DNA of 64,000 bases. Source: Xanthomonas cassavae CFBP 4642. Its GTDB lineage: Bacteria > Pseudomonadota > Gammaproteobacteria > Xanthomonadales > Xanthomonadaceae. The notes beneath the pieces were generated by a model. That model did no database searches and had not been told where the DNA came from. It saw only the letters and a program-made list of their open reading frames with translations. The position numbers were made by a program, and so were the translations under genes. Shown one piece after another: positions 9,323-21,472 of the stretch (the stretch's first letter is position 1; each line of letters begins with the position of its first letter). The stretch lies in NCBI RefSeq assembly GCF_000454545.1, contig NZ_CM002139.1, forward strand, positions 4,795,757 to 4,859,756. The letters run 5' to 3'.

Positions 9323-9420
9323 GGGACCCAGGACCCAGGACCCAGGACCGGGGACCCGGAAGAGCAAGAGCCGTGGCTTTCGCTTCTCCGGGGTCCCCGG
9401 TTCCGGGTCCCGGGTCCCGT
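9323..9420. repeat. Inverted clusters of GGACCCA-type heptamers
   Basis: Left cluster (9323-9360): gggaccc followed by three 7-bp units of aggaccc and degenerate copies. Right cluster (9389-9420): ggggtcccc, ggttccg and gggtccc repeats in the opposite orientation. About 28 bp of non-repetitive DNA separates them. The whole tract fills the infB-rbfA spacer and could fold into a long GC-rich hairpin in the transcript. Confidence 0.75.
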
Positions 9421-9425
9421 CTTCG

Positions 9426-12134
<2,709 letters not shown>

Positions 12135-12229
12135 TCGGATCCTATGATCTGGTTGGCGCCCCCTCGCCCAGAGCAAGGGAAACGCTGATTCTAAGCCCTG
12201 ATGGGGTCAGGGCGCGGTTCATTGCCGGC

Positions 12230-13741
12230 TCATTCGCCGCGCTCCAGCCGGGCGATCTCCTCGGCGCGGGCCGCCAGGATCAGCGCCGCGGCGCGCTCCT
12301 GGGTCATGCCCTCGATGCCGAAGTCGACGATCTCGTCCGCGGCCAGGTCGGACAGGTCCTCGCTGGTACGCACGCCGTGCTCGGCCAGAGCAAAAGCCGT
12401 CTCCTCGTCCATCCCCTCCAGCGCCAGCAGGTCCTCGGTGGGCTGAGTTCCTTCCAGGCCTTCTTCCTCGGCCAGCGCGGCGTTCAGCAGCGCATCGCGG
12501 GCACGGGCACGCAGTTCCTCGACGATGTCTTCGTCGAAGCCTTCCACCGCCAACAACTCACCGACCGGGACGTAGGCGATTTCTTCGACCGTGTTGAAGC
12601 CTTCGGACACCAGGATGGCGGAGATTTCCTCGTCCACTTCCAGGCGATCCATGAACAGCTGGCGCGCCGAAGCCTGTTCGGCCTCGGACTTGGCGGCCAC
12701 CTGGTCGGCGGTCATCACGTTGAGCTGCCAGCCGGTCAGACGGCTGGCCAGGCGCACGTTCTGGCCGCCCTTGCCGATCGCCTGGGCCAGGCGGTCTTCG
12801 GCCACCGCCAGGTCCATCGAATGCTTCTCTTCGTCGACGATGATCGACTGCACTTCGGCAGGCGCCATCGCATTGATCACGAAGTTGGCCGGATTTTCGT
12901 TCCACAACACGATATCCACGCGCTCGCCATTGAGCTCGTTGGACACCGCCTGCACGCGCGAACCACGCATGCCGATGCAGGCGCCGATCGGATCGGTACG
13001 GGTGTCGTGCGCAATCACCGCGATCTTGGCGCGGTCGCCCGGGTCACGTGCGCAGGCCTTGATCTCGACCAAGCCCTGGCCCACTTCCGGCACTTCCAGC
13101 TTGAACAGCTCGATCATGAATTCAGGCGCGGCGCGGCTGATGAACAGCTGCGGTCCACGCGGCTCCGAACGCACTTCGGCCAGGTAGCCGCGCACGCGGT
13201 CGCCAGGGCGCAGCACGTCGCGCGGAATGCCCTTGTCCTTCGGAATGAAGGCCTCGGCATTGCCGCCAAGATCGACAAAGATATTGCCGCGCTCGGCGCG
13301 CTTGACCACACCGGTGATCAATTCACCCACGCGATCCTTCCACGCATCCACCACCTGCTGACGCTCGGCCTCGCGCACACGCTGCACGATCACCTGCTTG
13401 GCAGCCTGGGCGGCGATACGGCCGAAATCGGGGTTTTCGATCTGTTCTTCGATGTAGTCGCCCACGTCCACGCCGTCGGCTTCGTCGATGGCATCCATCA
13501 GGCGCACCTGGCGGTCCGGCGACTCCATCACCACGTCGTCGGCCACCACTTCCCAGCGACGGTAGGTTTCGTAGGTACCGTCCTTGTGATCGATGGTGAC
13601 GCGTGCCAGCACGTCCTGGTCGGGATAGCGTTTCTTCGCTGCGGACGCCAGCGCGGCCTCGATCGCATCGAAGATCACTTCGCGCGGCACGCCTTTTTCG
13701 TTGGCGACCGCATCCACTACCAGCAAAAGTTCCTTGCTCAT
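12230..13741 (-). CDS. nusA: Transcription elongation/termination factor NusA
   Basis: 503 residues. NusA binds RNA polymerase and nascent RNA to modulate pausing, termination and antitermination. The N-terminal RNAP-binding domain (MSKELLLVVDAVANEKGVPR) is followed by S1 (RGNIFVDLGGNAEAFIPKDK region, ~135-200), two KH domains (with IGACIGMRGSRVQAVSNELN at ~250 and AIGKGGQNVRLASRLTGWQL at ~320) and two acidic C-terminal helix-hairpin repeats (LLAVEGFDEDIVEELRARAR and LLALEGMDEETAFALAEHGV). The start at 13741 gives the family N-terminus, 4 bp after the rimP stop. Confidence 0.98.
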   Translation of the reverse strand: MSKELLLVVDAVANEKGVPREVIFDAIEAALASAAKKRYPDQDVLARVTIDHKDGTYETYRRWEVVADDVVMESPDRQVRLMDAIDEADGVDVGDYIEEQIENPDFGRIAAQAAKQVIVQRVREAERQQVVDAWKDRVGELITGVVKRAERGNIFVDLGGNAEAFIPKDKGIPRDVLRPGDRVRGYLAEVRSEPRGPQLFISRAAPEFMIELFKLEVPEVGQGLVEIKACARDPGDRAKIAVIAHDTRTDPIGACIGMRGSRVQAVSNELNGERVDIVLWNENPANFVINAMAPAEVQSIIVDEEKHSMDLAVAEDRLAQAIGKGGQNVRLASRLTGWQLNVMTADQVAAKSEAEQASARQLFMDRLEVDEEISAILVSEGFNTVEEIAYVPVGELLAVEGFDEDIVEELRARARDALLNAALAEEEGLEGTQPTEDLLALEGMDEETAFALAEHGVRTSEDLSDLAADEIVDFGIEGMTQERAAALILAARAEEIARLERGE

Positions 13742-13745
13742 TTCG

Positions 13746-14336
13746 TCACTCCGCGCGCGGCTTGCCAGCCGCCGACTCGTTGGATGGTTTCTTCTTGTCG
13801 TGCCCGGGTTTTTTCGGGCCGGGTTTGTTCGGTTTTTGCGGTGCCAGACCCAGCGCAGCCCAATCCGGCACGATGCGCGCCTTGTCGATGTTGTCGAAGC
13901 CGATCTGCACGTCCTTGCCATCGATGGCGAACACCACCGCGTCCGCGGCGGGCTCGATCCGCACGATCTGGCCCTGGAAGCGGCGCCGACCATCCTGCGC
14001 CAGCTTCAACACGATCTTGGCCGACTCGCCGGCATGGCGGGCGAACTGCTCCAGCGTGAACAACGGACGATCCACACCCGGCGAGGACACTTCCAGGGTG
14101 TAGTTGCCGCTGATGGGATCTTCGACGTCGAGCTGGGCAGACACTTCGCGACTCACACGCTCGCAGTCGTCGACGTTGATCACGCGCTCGGGCCGTTCGG
14201 CCAGCGGCACATCGATGTAGAGACGCAACGTAGCGCCACCTGGCGCGGGAAGATACTCCACGCCCAGCAGTTCCAAGCCCAGGGACTCAACCGTTGGACT
14301 CAGCAGATTCGCGATTTCGGTCGCTTTTTCGCTCAC
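13746..14336 (-). CDS. rimP: Ribosome maturation factor RimP
   Basis: 196 residues, about 40 longer than E. coli RimP because of a basic, Pro/Lys-rich tail ([19 protein letters not shown], residues ~165-183). RimP helps 30S assembly. The core has the conserved [40 protein letters not shown] and [15 protein letters not shown]. It is the first gene of the rimP-nusA-infB-rbfA-truB cluster, transcribed after the tRNA-fMet terminator, so it needs its own promoter in the 14337-14408 gap or read-through. Confidence 0.95.
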   Translation of the reverse strand: MSEKATEIANLLSPTVESLGLELLGVEYLPAPGGATLRLYIDVPLAERPERVINVDDCERVSREVSAQLDVEDPISGNYTLEVSSPGVDRPLFTLEQFARHAGESAKIVLKLAQDGRRRFQGQIVRIEPAADAVVFAIDGKDVQIGFDNIDKARIVPDWAALGLAPQKPNKPGPKKPGHDKKKPSNESAAGKPRAE

Positions 14337-14400
14337 AGACTGCCCTGATCAGATGATTGCCAGTAGAACCCCGGCAACCGGCAGCAAACTTTCCGGTTCC

Positions 14401-14431
14401 GGAAAAAACAAGGGGCCCGATGGGCCCCTTG
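14401..14431 (-). terminator. Terminator after tRNA-fMet
   Basis: Minus strand CAAGGGGCCC-ATC-GGGCCCCTTG followed by TTTTTTCC: a 10-bp stem, 3-nt loop and T-run, about 103 bp after the tRNA. A second perfect palindrome (TTTCCGG-AA-CCGGAAA, 14390-14405) overlaps the T-run side. Confidence 0.9.
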
Positions 14432-14533
14432 CGTGGAAAAAGCCCGACCTCTCAGGGTCGGCGCAAGGACGGGAACATGCGTCCTTACGATCCAAGAACT
14501 TGAATCACTGCGATGAAGCAACAATTCGAAACT

Positions 14534-14610
14534 TGGTAGCGGGGGCAGGATTTGAACCTGCGACCTTCGGGTTATGAGCCCGACGAGCTGCCAGACTGCT
14601 CCACCCCGCA
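14534..14610 (-). tRNA. Initiator tRNA-fMet (CAT anticodon)
   Basis: 77 nt including an encoded CCA. The anticodon loop is CTCATAA with anticodon CAT, and the anticodon stem carries three consecutive G-C pairs (TCGGG/CCCGA), the mark of initiator tRNA. T-arm GCAGG-TTCAAAT-CCTGC. Position 1:72 is unpaired, as expected for a bacterial initiator, but here it reads U1 and U72 instead of the usual C1 and A72. A strong promoter lies 11 bp upstream. Confidence 0.95.
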
Positions 14611-14621
14611 GCAGAAGCGGA

Positions 14622-14650
14622 ATTATGAAGAACTTGAGCGACAATTGCAA
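14622..14650 (-). promoter_or_regulatory. Sigma-70 promoter of tRNA-fMet
   Basis: Minus strand -35 TTGCAA, exactly 17-bp spacer, -10 CATAAT, with the mature tRNA 5' end 11 bp after the -10 box. No other gene lies between. Confidence 0.8.
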
Positions 14651-14810
14651 GCCCTAGTTTTTCATCTGTTGGACACCGTGATGGCTGTTCAACGTCGCGG
14701 CGAATGATAACCGCAATGCAACAAAAACGAAACACCAATCACAACATTAATTCAGTCATGCTGCGCGTCGGCCCAGCACAACGCACGCACGGGAAACGCA
14801 GGCACGCCGC

Positions 14811-16274
14811 TTAGGCGAGGCCCGCAAACGCGCGCTGGCACCACACCATGATCGGATTCCAAGCGACGCCCAGTGCGAGCAAGGCCAGTGCATTGACGCC
14901 CAGCACGGTGCCCAGCACGCGGTCGTTGTTGGCCGGCAGCGCCTCGCCGACCGGCTCATCAAAGTACATGACCTTGATGACGCGCAGATAGTAGTACGCG
15001 CCGATCACTGCACAGATCACGCCGACCAGGGCCAGCCACAACATATCGCCCCGCACCGCGGCGCCAAGCACGGCCAGCTTGGTCCAGAAGCCGAGGAACG
15101 GCGGGATACCTGCAAGCGAGGCCATGATGCACAGCACCAGGCCGGCCATCCACGGGTTACGCGCGTTGAGTCCCTTGAAGTCGTCGATGTTCTCCGCTTC
15201 GAACCCATTGCGCGACAACGCGATGATGGCGCCGAACGAAGCGGTGGACATGATGGTGTAGCTCACCGCATAGAACATCGCGGCCGAATAGCCCTCTTCC
15301 CCGCCACCGGCCACGCCCATCAGCAGGAAGCCGATGTGGGAAACCGTCGAGTAGGCCAGCATGCGCTTGAGATTGCTCTGCGCAATGGCCATCAGGTTGC
15401 CGATCACCAGCGACACTGCCGACAGACCGCCGATCAGCAGGTGCCATTCCGGCGACAACGGCCCCATGCCCACTTCAAGCAAGCGGTACGCCATACCGAA
15501 TGCGGCCAGCTTGGGGGCCGAGCTGATGAACAGCGCGATCGGCGCTGGCGCACCCTGGTAGACGTCGGGCAGCCACATATGGAACGGCGCGGCGCCCAGC
15601 TTGAAGGCCACGCCGGCAATCATGAAGATGGTGCCGGTCAGCAGCAGCGTGCGCTCGCCCGAGCCTTCGATGGCATCGTGGATGCCGGCCAGACTCAGGG
15701 TGCCGGTAGCGCCGTAGACCAGCGACATGCCGTACAGCAGCAGGCCAGACGCCAGCGAACCCAGCACGAAATACTTCATCGCCGCTTCGGTCGCCAACCC
15801 GTTGTCGCGGTTGGATGCAACCAGCGCATACGAACACAGCGCCAGCAACTCCAGACCCAGGTAGACCATCAGCAAGCTGCCGGCCGAGGCCAGCAACATC
15901 ATGCCGGCGGTAGCGAACAGCACCAGTACCGGGATCTCGCCCTGATAGAGATTGCGCTCGCGCAGGTAGGTCCAGCCATAGATCAGGCTCAGTCCGCTGA
16001 CGAGCACGATGACGGTCTTCATCACGTCGGCGGCGGTATCGCGCAAGAACATGCCGCTGAAGATCTCGCCCTGCCCGCCTGTTCCGGTCGCAAGCAACGC
16101 CAGCACCACGGCCAGGACGGCGACGGAGAACAGGTGGGTCCAGACCTTGTTGCGCTGGCTCAAGAACAGGTCGAGCATCAGCAGGGCGAAGGCGCCGCCG
16201 ATCAGCACCAGCTCCGGTACGAGCGGAGCCAGGTCAGCGGCGGTCAACGGCGCGAGCGTTGGCGTGGTCATCAT
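14811..16274 (-). CDS. nuoN: NADH-quinone oxidoreductase subunit N
   Basis: 487 residues. An antiporter-like membrane subunit of complex I that helps translocate protons in the membrane arm. About 14 hydrophobic helices are visible, with the family's LGLELLALCSYAL, AAPFHMWLPDVYQGAP (~230-245) and NLKRMLAYSTVSHIGFLLMG (~300-319) motifs. Start choice: ATG 16274 or ATG 16271, two adjacent codons. It is the last gene of the nuo operon, 32 bp after nuoM. No clear terminator was seen in the 200 bp before tRNA-fMet. Confidence 0.96.
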   Translation of the reverse strand: MMTTPTLAPLTAADLAPLVPELVLIGGAFALLMLDLFLSQRNKVWTHLFSVAVLAVVLALLATGTGGQGEIFSGMFLRDTAADVMKTVIVLVSGLSLIYGWTYLRERNLYQGEIPVLVLFATAGMMLLASAGSLLMVYLGLELLALCSYALVASNRDNGLATEAAMKYFVLGSLASGLLLYGMSLVYGATGTLSLAGIHDAIEGSGERTLLLTGTIFMIAGVAFKLGAAPFHMWLPDVYQGAPAPIALFISSAPKLAAFGMAYRLLEVGMGPLSPEWHLLIGGLSAVSLVIGNLMAIAQSNLKRMLAYSTVSHIGFLLMGVAGGGEEGYSAAMFYAVSYTIMSTASFGAIIALSRNGFEAENIDDFKGLNARNPWMAGLVLCIMASLAGIPPFLGFWTKLAVLGAAVRGDMLWLALVGVICAVIGAYYYLRVIKVMYFDEPVGEALPANNDRVLGTVLGVNALALLALGVAWNPIMVWCQRAFAGLA

Positions 16275-16306
16275 CAAATCCTGAATTCAAAACGGACGGC
16301 AAGCCG

Positions 16307-17809
16307 TTAGAGCTTGGTCGCAGCAATCTGGGTCGCCAGCTTGGCGATCGACGGTTCCATCAGATCGGTCAGCGGCTTCGGATACAGGCCCAGGGCCAGT
16401 ACGCCAGCGGCGAACACCCCCAGCACGAAGGCCTCGCGACCGTTGATGTCCTTCAGCTCGGCCACATGCGCATTGGCCACTTCGCCGAAGAACACGCGCT
16501 TGTACAGCCACAGCGTATAGGCAGCAGTGATCACCAGCGTGGTGGCGGCGGCAAAGGCGACTAACGGATGCTTCTGGAAGCTGGCCAGGATCACCATGAA
16601 CTCGCCCACGAAACCGCTGGTACCCGGCAAGCCGGCGTTGGCCATGAAGAACAGCATGGCGAAGGTGGCGAACCACGGCATCACGTTGACCACACCGCCG
16701 TAATCGGCGATGCGACGGGTGTGCATGCGGTCGTACAGCACGCCGATGCAGGAGAACATCGCGCCGGAGACGAAACCATGCGAGATCATCTGCACCATCG
16801 CACCCTGCAGGCCCAGGCGCGCAGCATCGATGCTGCCGTAGTCGCGCACCAGGGTGAAGGCGATGAAGGTGCCCAGGGTGACGAAGCCCATGTGCGCAAT
16901 GGACGAATAGGCCACCAGCTTCTTCATGTCGTCCTGGACCAACGCCACCAGGCCGACGTAGATCACCGCGATCAGCGAGAGCGTAATGACCAGCCAGGCG
17001 AAATCATGGCTGGCATCCGGCACGATCGGCAGGTTGAAGCGCAGGAAGCCGTAGCCACCGATCTTCAGCGCGATCGCAGCCAGGATCACCGAACCGGCCG
17101 TCGGCGCTTCCACATGCGCGTCCGGCAGCCAGGTGTGCACCGGGAACATCGGCACCTTGACCGCGAACGCGATCAGGAACGCGAAGAAGATCCAGGTCTG
17201 TTCCTTGGCGGTCAGCTGCAGTGCGTACAGGTCGGCCAGCTGGAAGCTGCCACCCTTCAGGTACAGGTAGACCAGGCCCACCAGCATCAGCACCGAGCCG
17301 AGGAAGGTGTAGAGGAAGAACTTCATCGCCGCGTAGATGCGCCGCGGGCCACCCCAGACGCCGATGATCAGGAACATCGGGATCAGCATGGCTTCGAAGA
17401 ACACGTAAAACAGCATCGCGTCGGTCGCAGCGAAGATACCGACAGTGACCCCTTCCAGGATCAGGAACGCGGCCACGTACTGATTGACGCGCTTGTCGAT
17501 CGAGCGCCAGGCGCCGATCAACGCCAGCACCGTCACCAGCGTGGTCAGCACGATCAACGCAACCGCGATGCCGTCCACGCCCAGGTTGTAGCCGATGTTG
17601 TAGGCCGGAATCCAGGCATGCAGTTCGATGAACTGCATCGCGCCGTTGGCGGTGTCGTAGCCCAGCAGCGGCAGACTCAGCACAAAGGTCGCCACCGACA
17701 CCGCCAACGCTGCCCAGCGGGCAGTCTCGGCGTTGCGCAACGCAAGGATCAGGGCGCCACCGATAATCGGCAGCCAGATCAAGATAGACAGTAAAGGCCA
17801 GTTCGACAC
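16307..17809 (-). CDS. nuoM: NADH-quinone oxidoreductase subunit M
   Basis: 500 residues, antiporter-like proton-pumping subunit of complex I. Recognised by FYVFFEAMLIPMFLIIGVWG (~130-150), FPVHTWLPDAHVEAPTAGSV (~220-240) and the DDMKKLVAYSSIAHMGFVTL segment (~290-310). The Glu in FFEAML and the Lys in MKK are the residues of the family's proton path. Hydrophobic throughout. It lies between nuoL (20 bp gap) and nuoN (32 bp gap). Confidence 0.97.
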   Translation of the reverse strand: MSNWPLLSILIWLPIIGGALILALRNAETARWAALAVSVATFVLSLPLLGYDTANGAMQFIELHAWIPAYNIGYNLGVDGIAVALIVLTTLVTVLALIGAWRSIDKRVNQYVAAFLILEGVTVGIFAATDAMLFYVFFEAMLIPMFLIIGVWGGPRRIYAAMKFFLYTFLGSVLMLVGLVYLYLKGGSFQLADLYALQLTAKEQTWIFFAFLIAFAVKVPMFPVHTWLPDAHVEAPTAGSVILAAIALKIGGYGFLRFNLPIVPDASHDFAWLVITLSLIAVIYVGLVALVQDDMKKLVAYSSIAHMGFVTLGTFIAFTLVRDYGSIDAARLGLQGAMVQMISHGFVSGAMFSCIGVLYDRMHTRRIADYGGVVNVMPWFATFAMLFFMANAGLPGTSGFVGEFMVILASFQKHPLVAFAAATTLVITAAYTLWLYKRVFFGEVANAHVAELKDINGREAFVLGVFAAGVLALGLYPKPLTDLMEPSIAKLATQIAATKL

Positions 17810-17829
17810 GTTTTCTTATTCCGTACAGG

Positions 17830-20004
17830 TCAACGCCAGAAATGCATCAGTACCGCCAACAAGGCGATCAAACCGATGATCATTGCGAAGGCGTAGTGAT
17901 AGAGGAAACCGGATTGCGTGCGACGCAGCAGATTTGCAGCCAGGTCGATCAGTCGGGCAGAACCATTGACGACCGCACCGTCGACCACATGGGTATCGAC
18001 TGCACGTGACGCCTTGCCAAGGACAACGCCGCCACCGGCGAAGCCATTGATCCAGAGCTTGTCGAAGCCGTACTTGTTTTCCAGCAGCCACACGATGGGC
18101 GCGAAGGCCTTGCGCGACTTGGTGGCCAGCTCCGGCTTCCACAGGTAGAACAGCGCGGCGAGCAACAGGCCGGCAACGGTCAGGAAGAACGGTGCCGCCA
18201 TCATGCCGTGCAGTGCGAACGCGACCGGGCCATGGAATTCTTCGGCCAGGGCGCCGACGGTATCGCGCGCCGGGTCGTAGAAATCGACGATGCCGGTGAA
18301 GAACGAGACCGCCTGGCCCTGCAGCGCATGCGCGGCGTGGTGGCCCTGCCAGTCGGTGCCGAACAGCATCGGACCGATGGTGAAGAAACCGATCGCCACC
18401 GACGGAATCGCCAGCAGGATCAACGGCAGCGTGACCACCCACTTGGACTCGTGCGGCTCGTGCACACCGTGGTGGCCATGACCGTGGTCGTCGTGGCCGT
18501 GCGCATCGTGTGAATGTACGTCGTGCGCATGACTGTCGTGCGCGTGGACCTGCGCCCCGGCATCGGTGTGCGCACTGTCGTGGTGTGCATGCGCGTCGTG
18601 CGCATGCGCATCGCGGAAGCGTTCCTTGCCGTGGAAGGTCAGGAACAGCAGACGGAAGCTGTAGAAGCTGGTCACCAACACGCCGCCGAGCACCGCCCAG
18701 TAGCCATAGGTCGCCACCCAGCTGTGCGATTCGTGCGCATGGTGCGCAGCCGCCTCGATGATGGTGTCCTTCGAGTAGAAGCCGGAGAAGAACGGCGTAC
18801 CGACCAGGGCCAGGGTACCGATCACACTGGTCCAGTAGGTCACCTTCATGTACTTGCGCAGGCCGCCCATCTTGCGCATGTCCTGCTCGTGGTGCATGCC
18901 GATGATGACCGAACCGGCCGCCAGGAACAGCAGCGCCTTGAAGAAGGCGTGGGTCATCAGATGGAACACCGCCGCCGAATAGGCCGACACGCCCAGCGCC
19001 ACGGTCATGTAGCCCAGCTGCGACAGCGTGGAATACGCCACCACGCGCTTGATATCGTTCTGCACGATGCCGATCAGGCCGGTGAAGAAGGCCGTGGTCG
19101 CACCGATGAACAAGATGAAGTTCAGCGCGGTTTCCGACAGCTCGAACAGCGGCGACATGCGCGCCACCATGAAGATGCCGGCGGTCACCATCGTTGCGGC
19201 ATGGATCAGCGCCGAGATCGGCGTCGGGCCTTCCATCGAGTCCGGCAGCCACACATGTAACGGTACCTGCGCCGACTTACCCATCGCACCGATGAACAGG
19301 CAGATGCAGATCAGCGTCATCACGCTCCATTCGTGACCGGCAAACAGCTGCACCTTGGCACCGGCCATGGTGGTCGCGTTGGCAAACACGGTGGAGTAAT
19401 CCAGCGAGCCGAACCACAGCAGCACGCCGGCAATACCGAGAATGAAACCGAAGTCGCCGACGCGATTGACCAGGAACGCCTTCATGTTGGCGAATACCGC
19501 AGTCGGGCGCTTGAACCAGAAACCGATCAGCAGGTACGACACCAGGCCCACCGCTTCCCAGCCGAAGAACAGCTGCAGGAAGTTGTTGCTCATCACCAGC
19601 GTGAGCATGGAGAAGGTGAACAACGAGATATAGCTGAAGAAGCGCTGGTAGCCCGGATCTTCTTCCATGTAGCCGATGGTGTAGATGTGCACCAGCAACG
19701 ACACGAAGGTCACCACCACCATCATCATCGCGGTCAAGCGATCGACCATGAAACCGACGTGTGCCGAGTAGCTGCCGACGTCGAAGAAGGTGTACAGGTT
19801 CTGGTTGAACGGGCTGGCGCCCTGCTCCACCAGTTGGTACAGCGTCAGGCACGACAGCACACAGCTGACCGCAACGCCGAGGATGGTGACGTACTGCGCG
19901 CCCTTGCGCCCCACCTGACGACCGAACAGGCCGGCGATGATGCTGCCGACCAGCGGTGCGAGCACCACTGCGATCAGCAGACTCTTGGAGAGAGTGATTT
20001 CCAT
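17830..20004 (-). CDS. nuoL: NADH-quinone oxidoreductase subunit L with His-rich loop
   Basis: 724 residues, longer than E. coli NuoL (613). It is the distal antiporter-like subunit, with the long lateral helix at the C-terminus. Family motifs: GWEAVGLVSYLLIGFW (~150), PLHVWLPDSMEGPTPISALI (~245-264) and NDIKRVVAYSTLSQLGYMTV (~320). Between two membrane helices (after FRLLFLTFHGKERF, before WVVTLPLILL) is an insert of about 57 residues (~463-519) with 20 histidines, mostly as DAHAHD and GHGHH words. The insert also holds many Asp residues, so metal binding or buffering is possible. The antiporter motifs themselves look normal. Confidence 0.97.
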   Translation of the reverse strand: MEITLSKSLLIAVVLAPLVGSIIAGLFGRQVGRKGAQYVTILGVAVSCVLSCLTLYQLVEQGASPFNQNLYTFFDVGSYSAHVGFMVDRLTAMMMVVVTFVSLLVHIYTIGYMEEDPGYQRFFSYISLFTFSMLTLVMSNNFLQLFFGWEAVGLVSYLLIGFWFKRPTAVFANMKAFLVNRVGDFGFILGIAGVLLWFGSLDYSTVFANATTMAGAKVQLFAGHEWSVMTLICICLFIGAMGKSAQVPLHVWLPDSMEGPTPISALIHAATMVTAGIFMVARMSPLFELSETALNFILFIGATTAFFTGLIGIVQNDIKRVVAYSTLSQLGYMTVALGVSAYSAAVFHLMTHAFFKALLFLAAGSVIIGMHHEQDMRKMGGLRKYMKVTYWTSVIGTLALVGTPFFSGFYSKDTIIEAAAHHAHESHSWVATYGYWAVLGGVLVTSFYSFRLLFLTFHGKERFRDAHAHDAHAHHDSAHTDAGAQVHAHDSHAHDVHSHDAHGHDDHGHGHHGVHEPHESKWVVTLPLILLAIPSVAIGFFTIGPMLFGTDWQGHHAAHALQGQAVSFFTGIVDFYDPARDTVGALAEEFHGPVAFALHGMMAAPFFLTVAGLLLAALFYLWKPELATKSRKAFAPIVWLLENKYGFDKLWINGFAGGGVVLGKASRAVDTHVVDGAVVNGSARLIDLAANLLRRTQSGFLYHYAFAMIIGLIALLAVLMHFWR

Positions 20005-20011
20005 CTACAGG

Positions 20012-20317
20012 TCAGCCCTTCAACGTATCGACTTCGGCCACATTGATCGTGCGGCGTGTGCGGAACAGAGTCACCAGGATCGCAAGGCCGATCGCAGCCT
20101 CCGCGGCGGCGACGGTCAGGATGAAGAACACGAACAACTGACCGGCGGTGTCGCCAAGCTCGCGCGAAAACGCAATGAAGTTGACGTTGACCGACAGCAG
20201 CATCAACTCGATCGACATCAGCAACACGATGACGTTCTTGCGGTTGAGGAAGATGCCGGCCAGGGAGATGCAGAACAGCACCGCGCCCAGTCCAAGCAGG
20301 TGGCCCAAGGTAATCAA
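20012..20317 (-). CDS. nuoK: NADH-quinone oxidoreductase subunit K
   Basis: 101 residues with three transmembrane helices, normal length. It keeps the two buried glutamates of the family: in [13 protein letters not shown] (~35) and in [12 protein letters not shown] (~72), both needed for proton transfer in the E. coli homologue. The start ATG overlaps the end of nuoJ's frame order in reverse: its stop is 7 bp before nuoL, and its start overlaps the nuoJ stop by 4 bp. Confidence 0.97.
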
Positions 20318-20973
20318 GACTTTGCCTCCTGTCCGTCGGCCGCGTCGCCCTGCGGTGCGACCTGTACCGGCGTTTCAACCGTCATTTTGACCATGCGAAG
20401 TCGATCGCCAGCCTTGACCCGCGACTGCTCGGACGCATTCTGCATCTTGATGCCGGTGCGCTTGCGCAGGGTCAGCATCACCGCCGCCACCACCGCCACG
20501 GTCAGGATCACTGCGGCAAATTCGAACGGCAGCAAGAATTCGGTGTACAGGCTCTTGGCCAGCCAGGTCAGGTTCGAGCTGTCTGCGGCTTGTGCCGCTG
20601 CGTTGTCTGCCGGGAACGGCGTGACGCTGCGCGCCTTGACACCGATCAAGGTGACCATCTGCGCCAGCATCGCCACGGCGACGATGACGCCGAGCGGCAT
20701 GTACTTGACCCAGCCCTCGCGCAGGCGACTGGTGTCGATGTCGAGCATCATCACCACGAACAGGAACAGCACCATCACCGCGCCGACGTAGACGAGCACC
20801 AGCGTGACGCCGAGGAACTCGGCGCCGACCAGCAACCAGATGCAGGCCATCGAGAAGAAGGTGAGGATCAGGCACAACACGGCGTACACCGGGTTGCGCA
20901 CGCTGATCACCGCACCGGCGGAAACGACCGCGACGGCGGAGAAGGCGTAGAAAGCAATAGTGACCCAGTCCAT
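20314..20973 (-). CDS. nuoJ: NADH-quinone oxidoreductase subunit J
   Basis: 219 residues with five membrane helices, including the conserved [20 protein letters not shown] and [20 protein letters not shown] segments. Two ATGs are adjacent (20976 and 20973); GAGG sits only 2 nt before the first and 5 nt before the second, so 20973 is preferred. The C-terminus has a soluble tail of about 45 residues. The stop overlaps the nuoK start (ATGA); the start is 7 bp after the nuoI stop. Confidence 0.95.
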
Positions 20974-20980
20974 CATGACC

Positions 20981-21469
20981 TCAACGGAAGGCGGCATCGG
21001 CAGCGCGACGCTCGGCGATCTCGGCTTCGAGCCGGTCTCCGATCGCCAGCAGCTGCGGCTTGTTGACAATGTTCTCGCCACGCTTCTCGAAGTGGTACTC
21101 GAGGATGTGCGTCTCGACGATCGAGTCCACCGGGCAGCTTTCTTCGCAGAAGCCGCAGAAGATGCACTTGAACAGGTCGATGTCGTAACGCGTGGTGCGG
21201 CGGGTGCCGTCCTCGCGCTTGGCCGAGTCGATGGTGATCGCCAGCGCCGGGCATACCGCTTCGCACAGCTTGCAGGCAATGCAGCGCTCTTCGCCGTTGG
21301 GATAGCGGCGCAGGGCGTGCAAGCCACGGAAACGCGGCGACTGCGGGAACTTCTCCATCGGGTACAGCACGGTGTACTTGGGCTTGAACGTGTATTTCAA
21401 CGTCAGCCACAAACCGCCGAGCAGTTCGAGCAGCAGCAGGCTCTTGAAGTAATGGGTGATCTTGTTCAT
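20981..21469 (-). CDS. nuoI: NADH-quinone oxidoreductase subunit I
   Basis: 162 residues. It carries two [4Fe-4S] clusters (N6a and N6b) that pass electrons to N2. Both ferredoxin motifs are intact: [16 protein letters not shown] (~63-78) and [16 protein letters not shown] (~103-118). The N-terminal amphipathic helix ([20 protein letters not shown]) holds it to the membrane arm. It lies between nuoH (3 bp gap) and nuoJ (7 bp gap). Confidence 0.98.
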   Translation of the reverse strand: MNKITHYFKSLLLLELLGGLWLTLKYTFKPKYTVLYPMEKFPQSPRFRGLHALRRYPNGEERCIACKLCEAVCPALAITIDSAKREDGTRRTTRYDIDLFKCIFCGFCEESCPVDSIVETHILEYHFEKRGENIVNKPQLLAIGDRLEAEIAERRAADAAFR

Positions 21470-21472
21470 CAG

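Noticed and set aside
9323..9420. Possible CRISPR array in the heptamer tract
   Set aside because: Units are only 7 bp, directly adjacent without spacers, and no cas genes occur.
14611..14810. Terminator after nuoN
   Set aside because: I searched for a GC stem with T-run on the minus strand and saw none that I could support.
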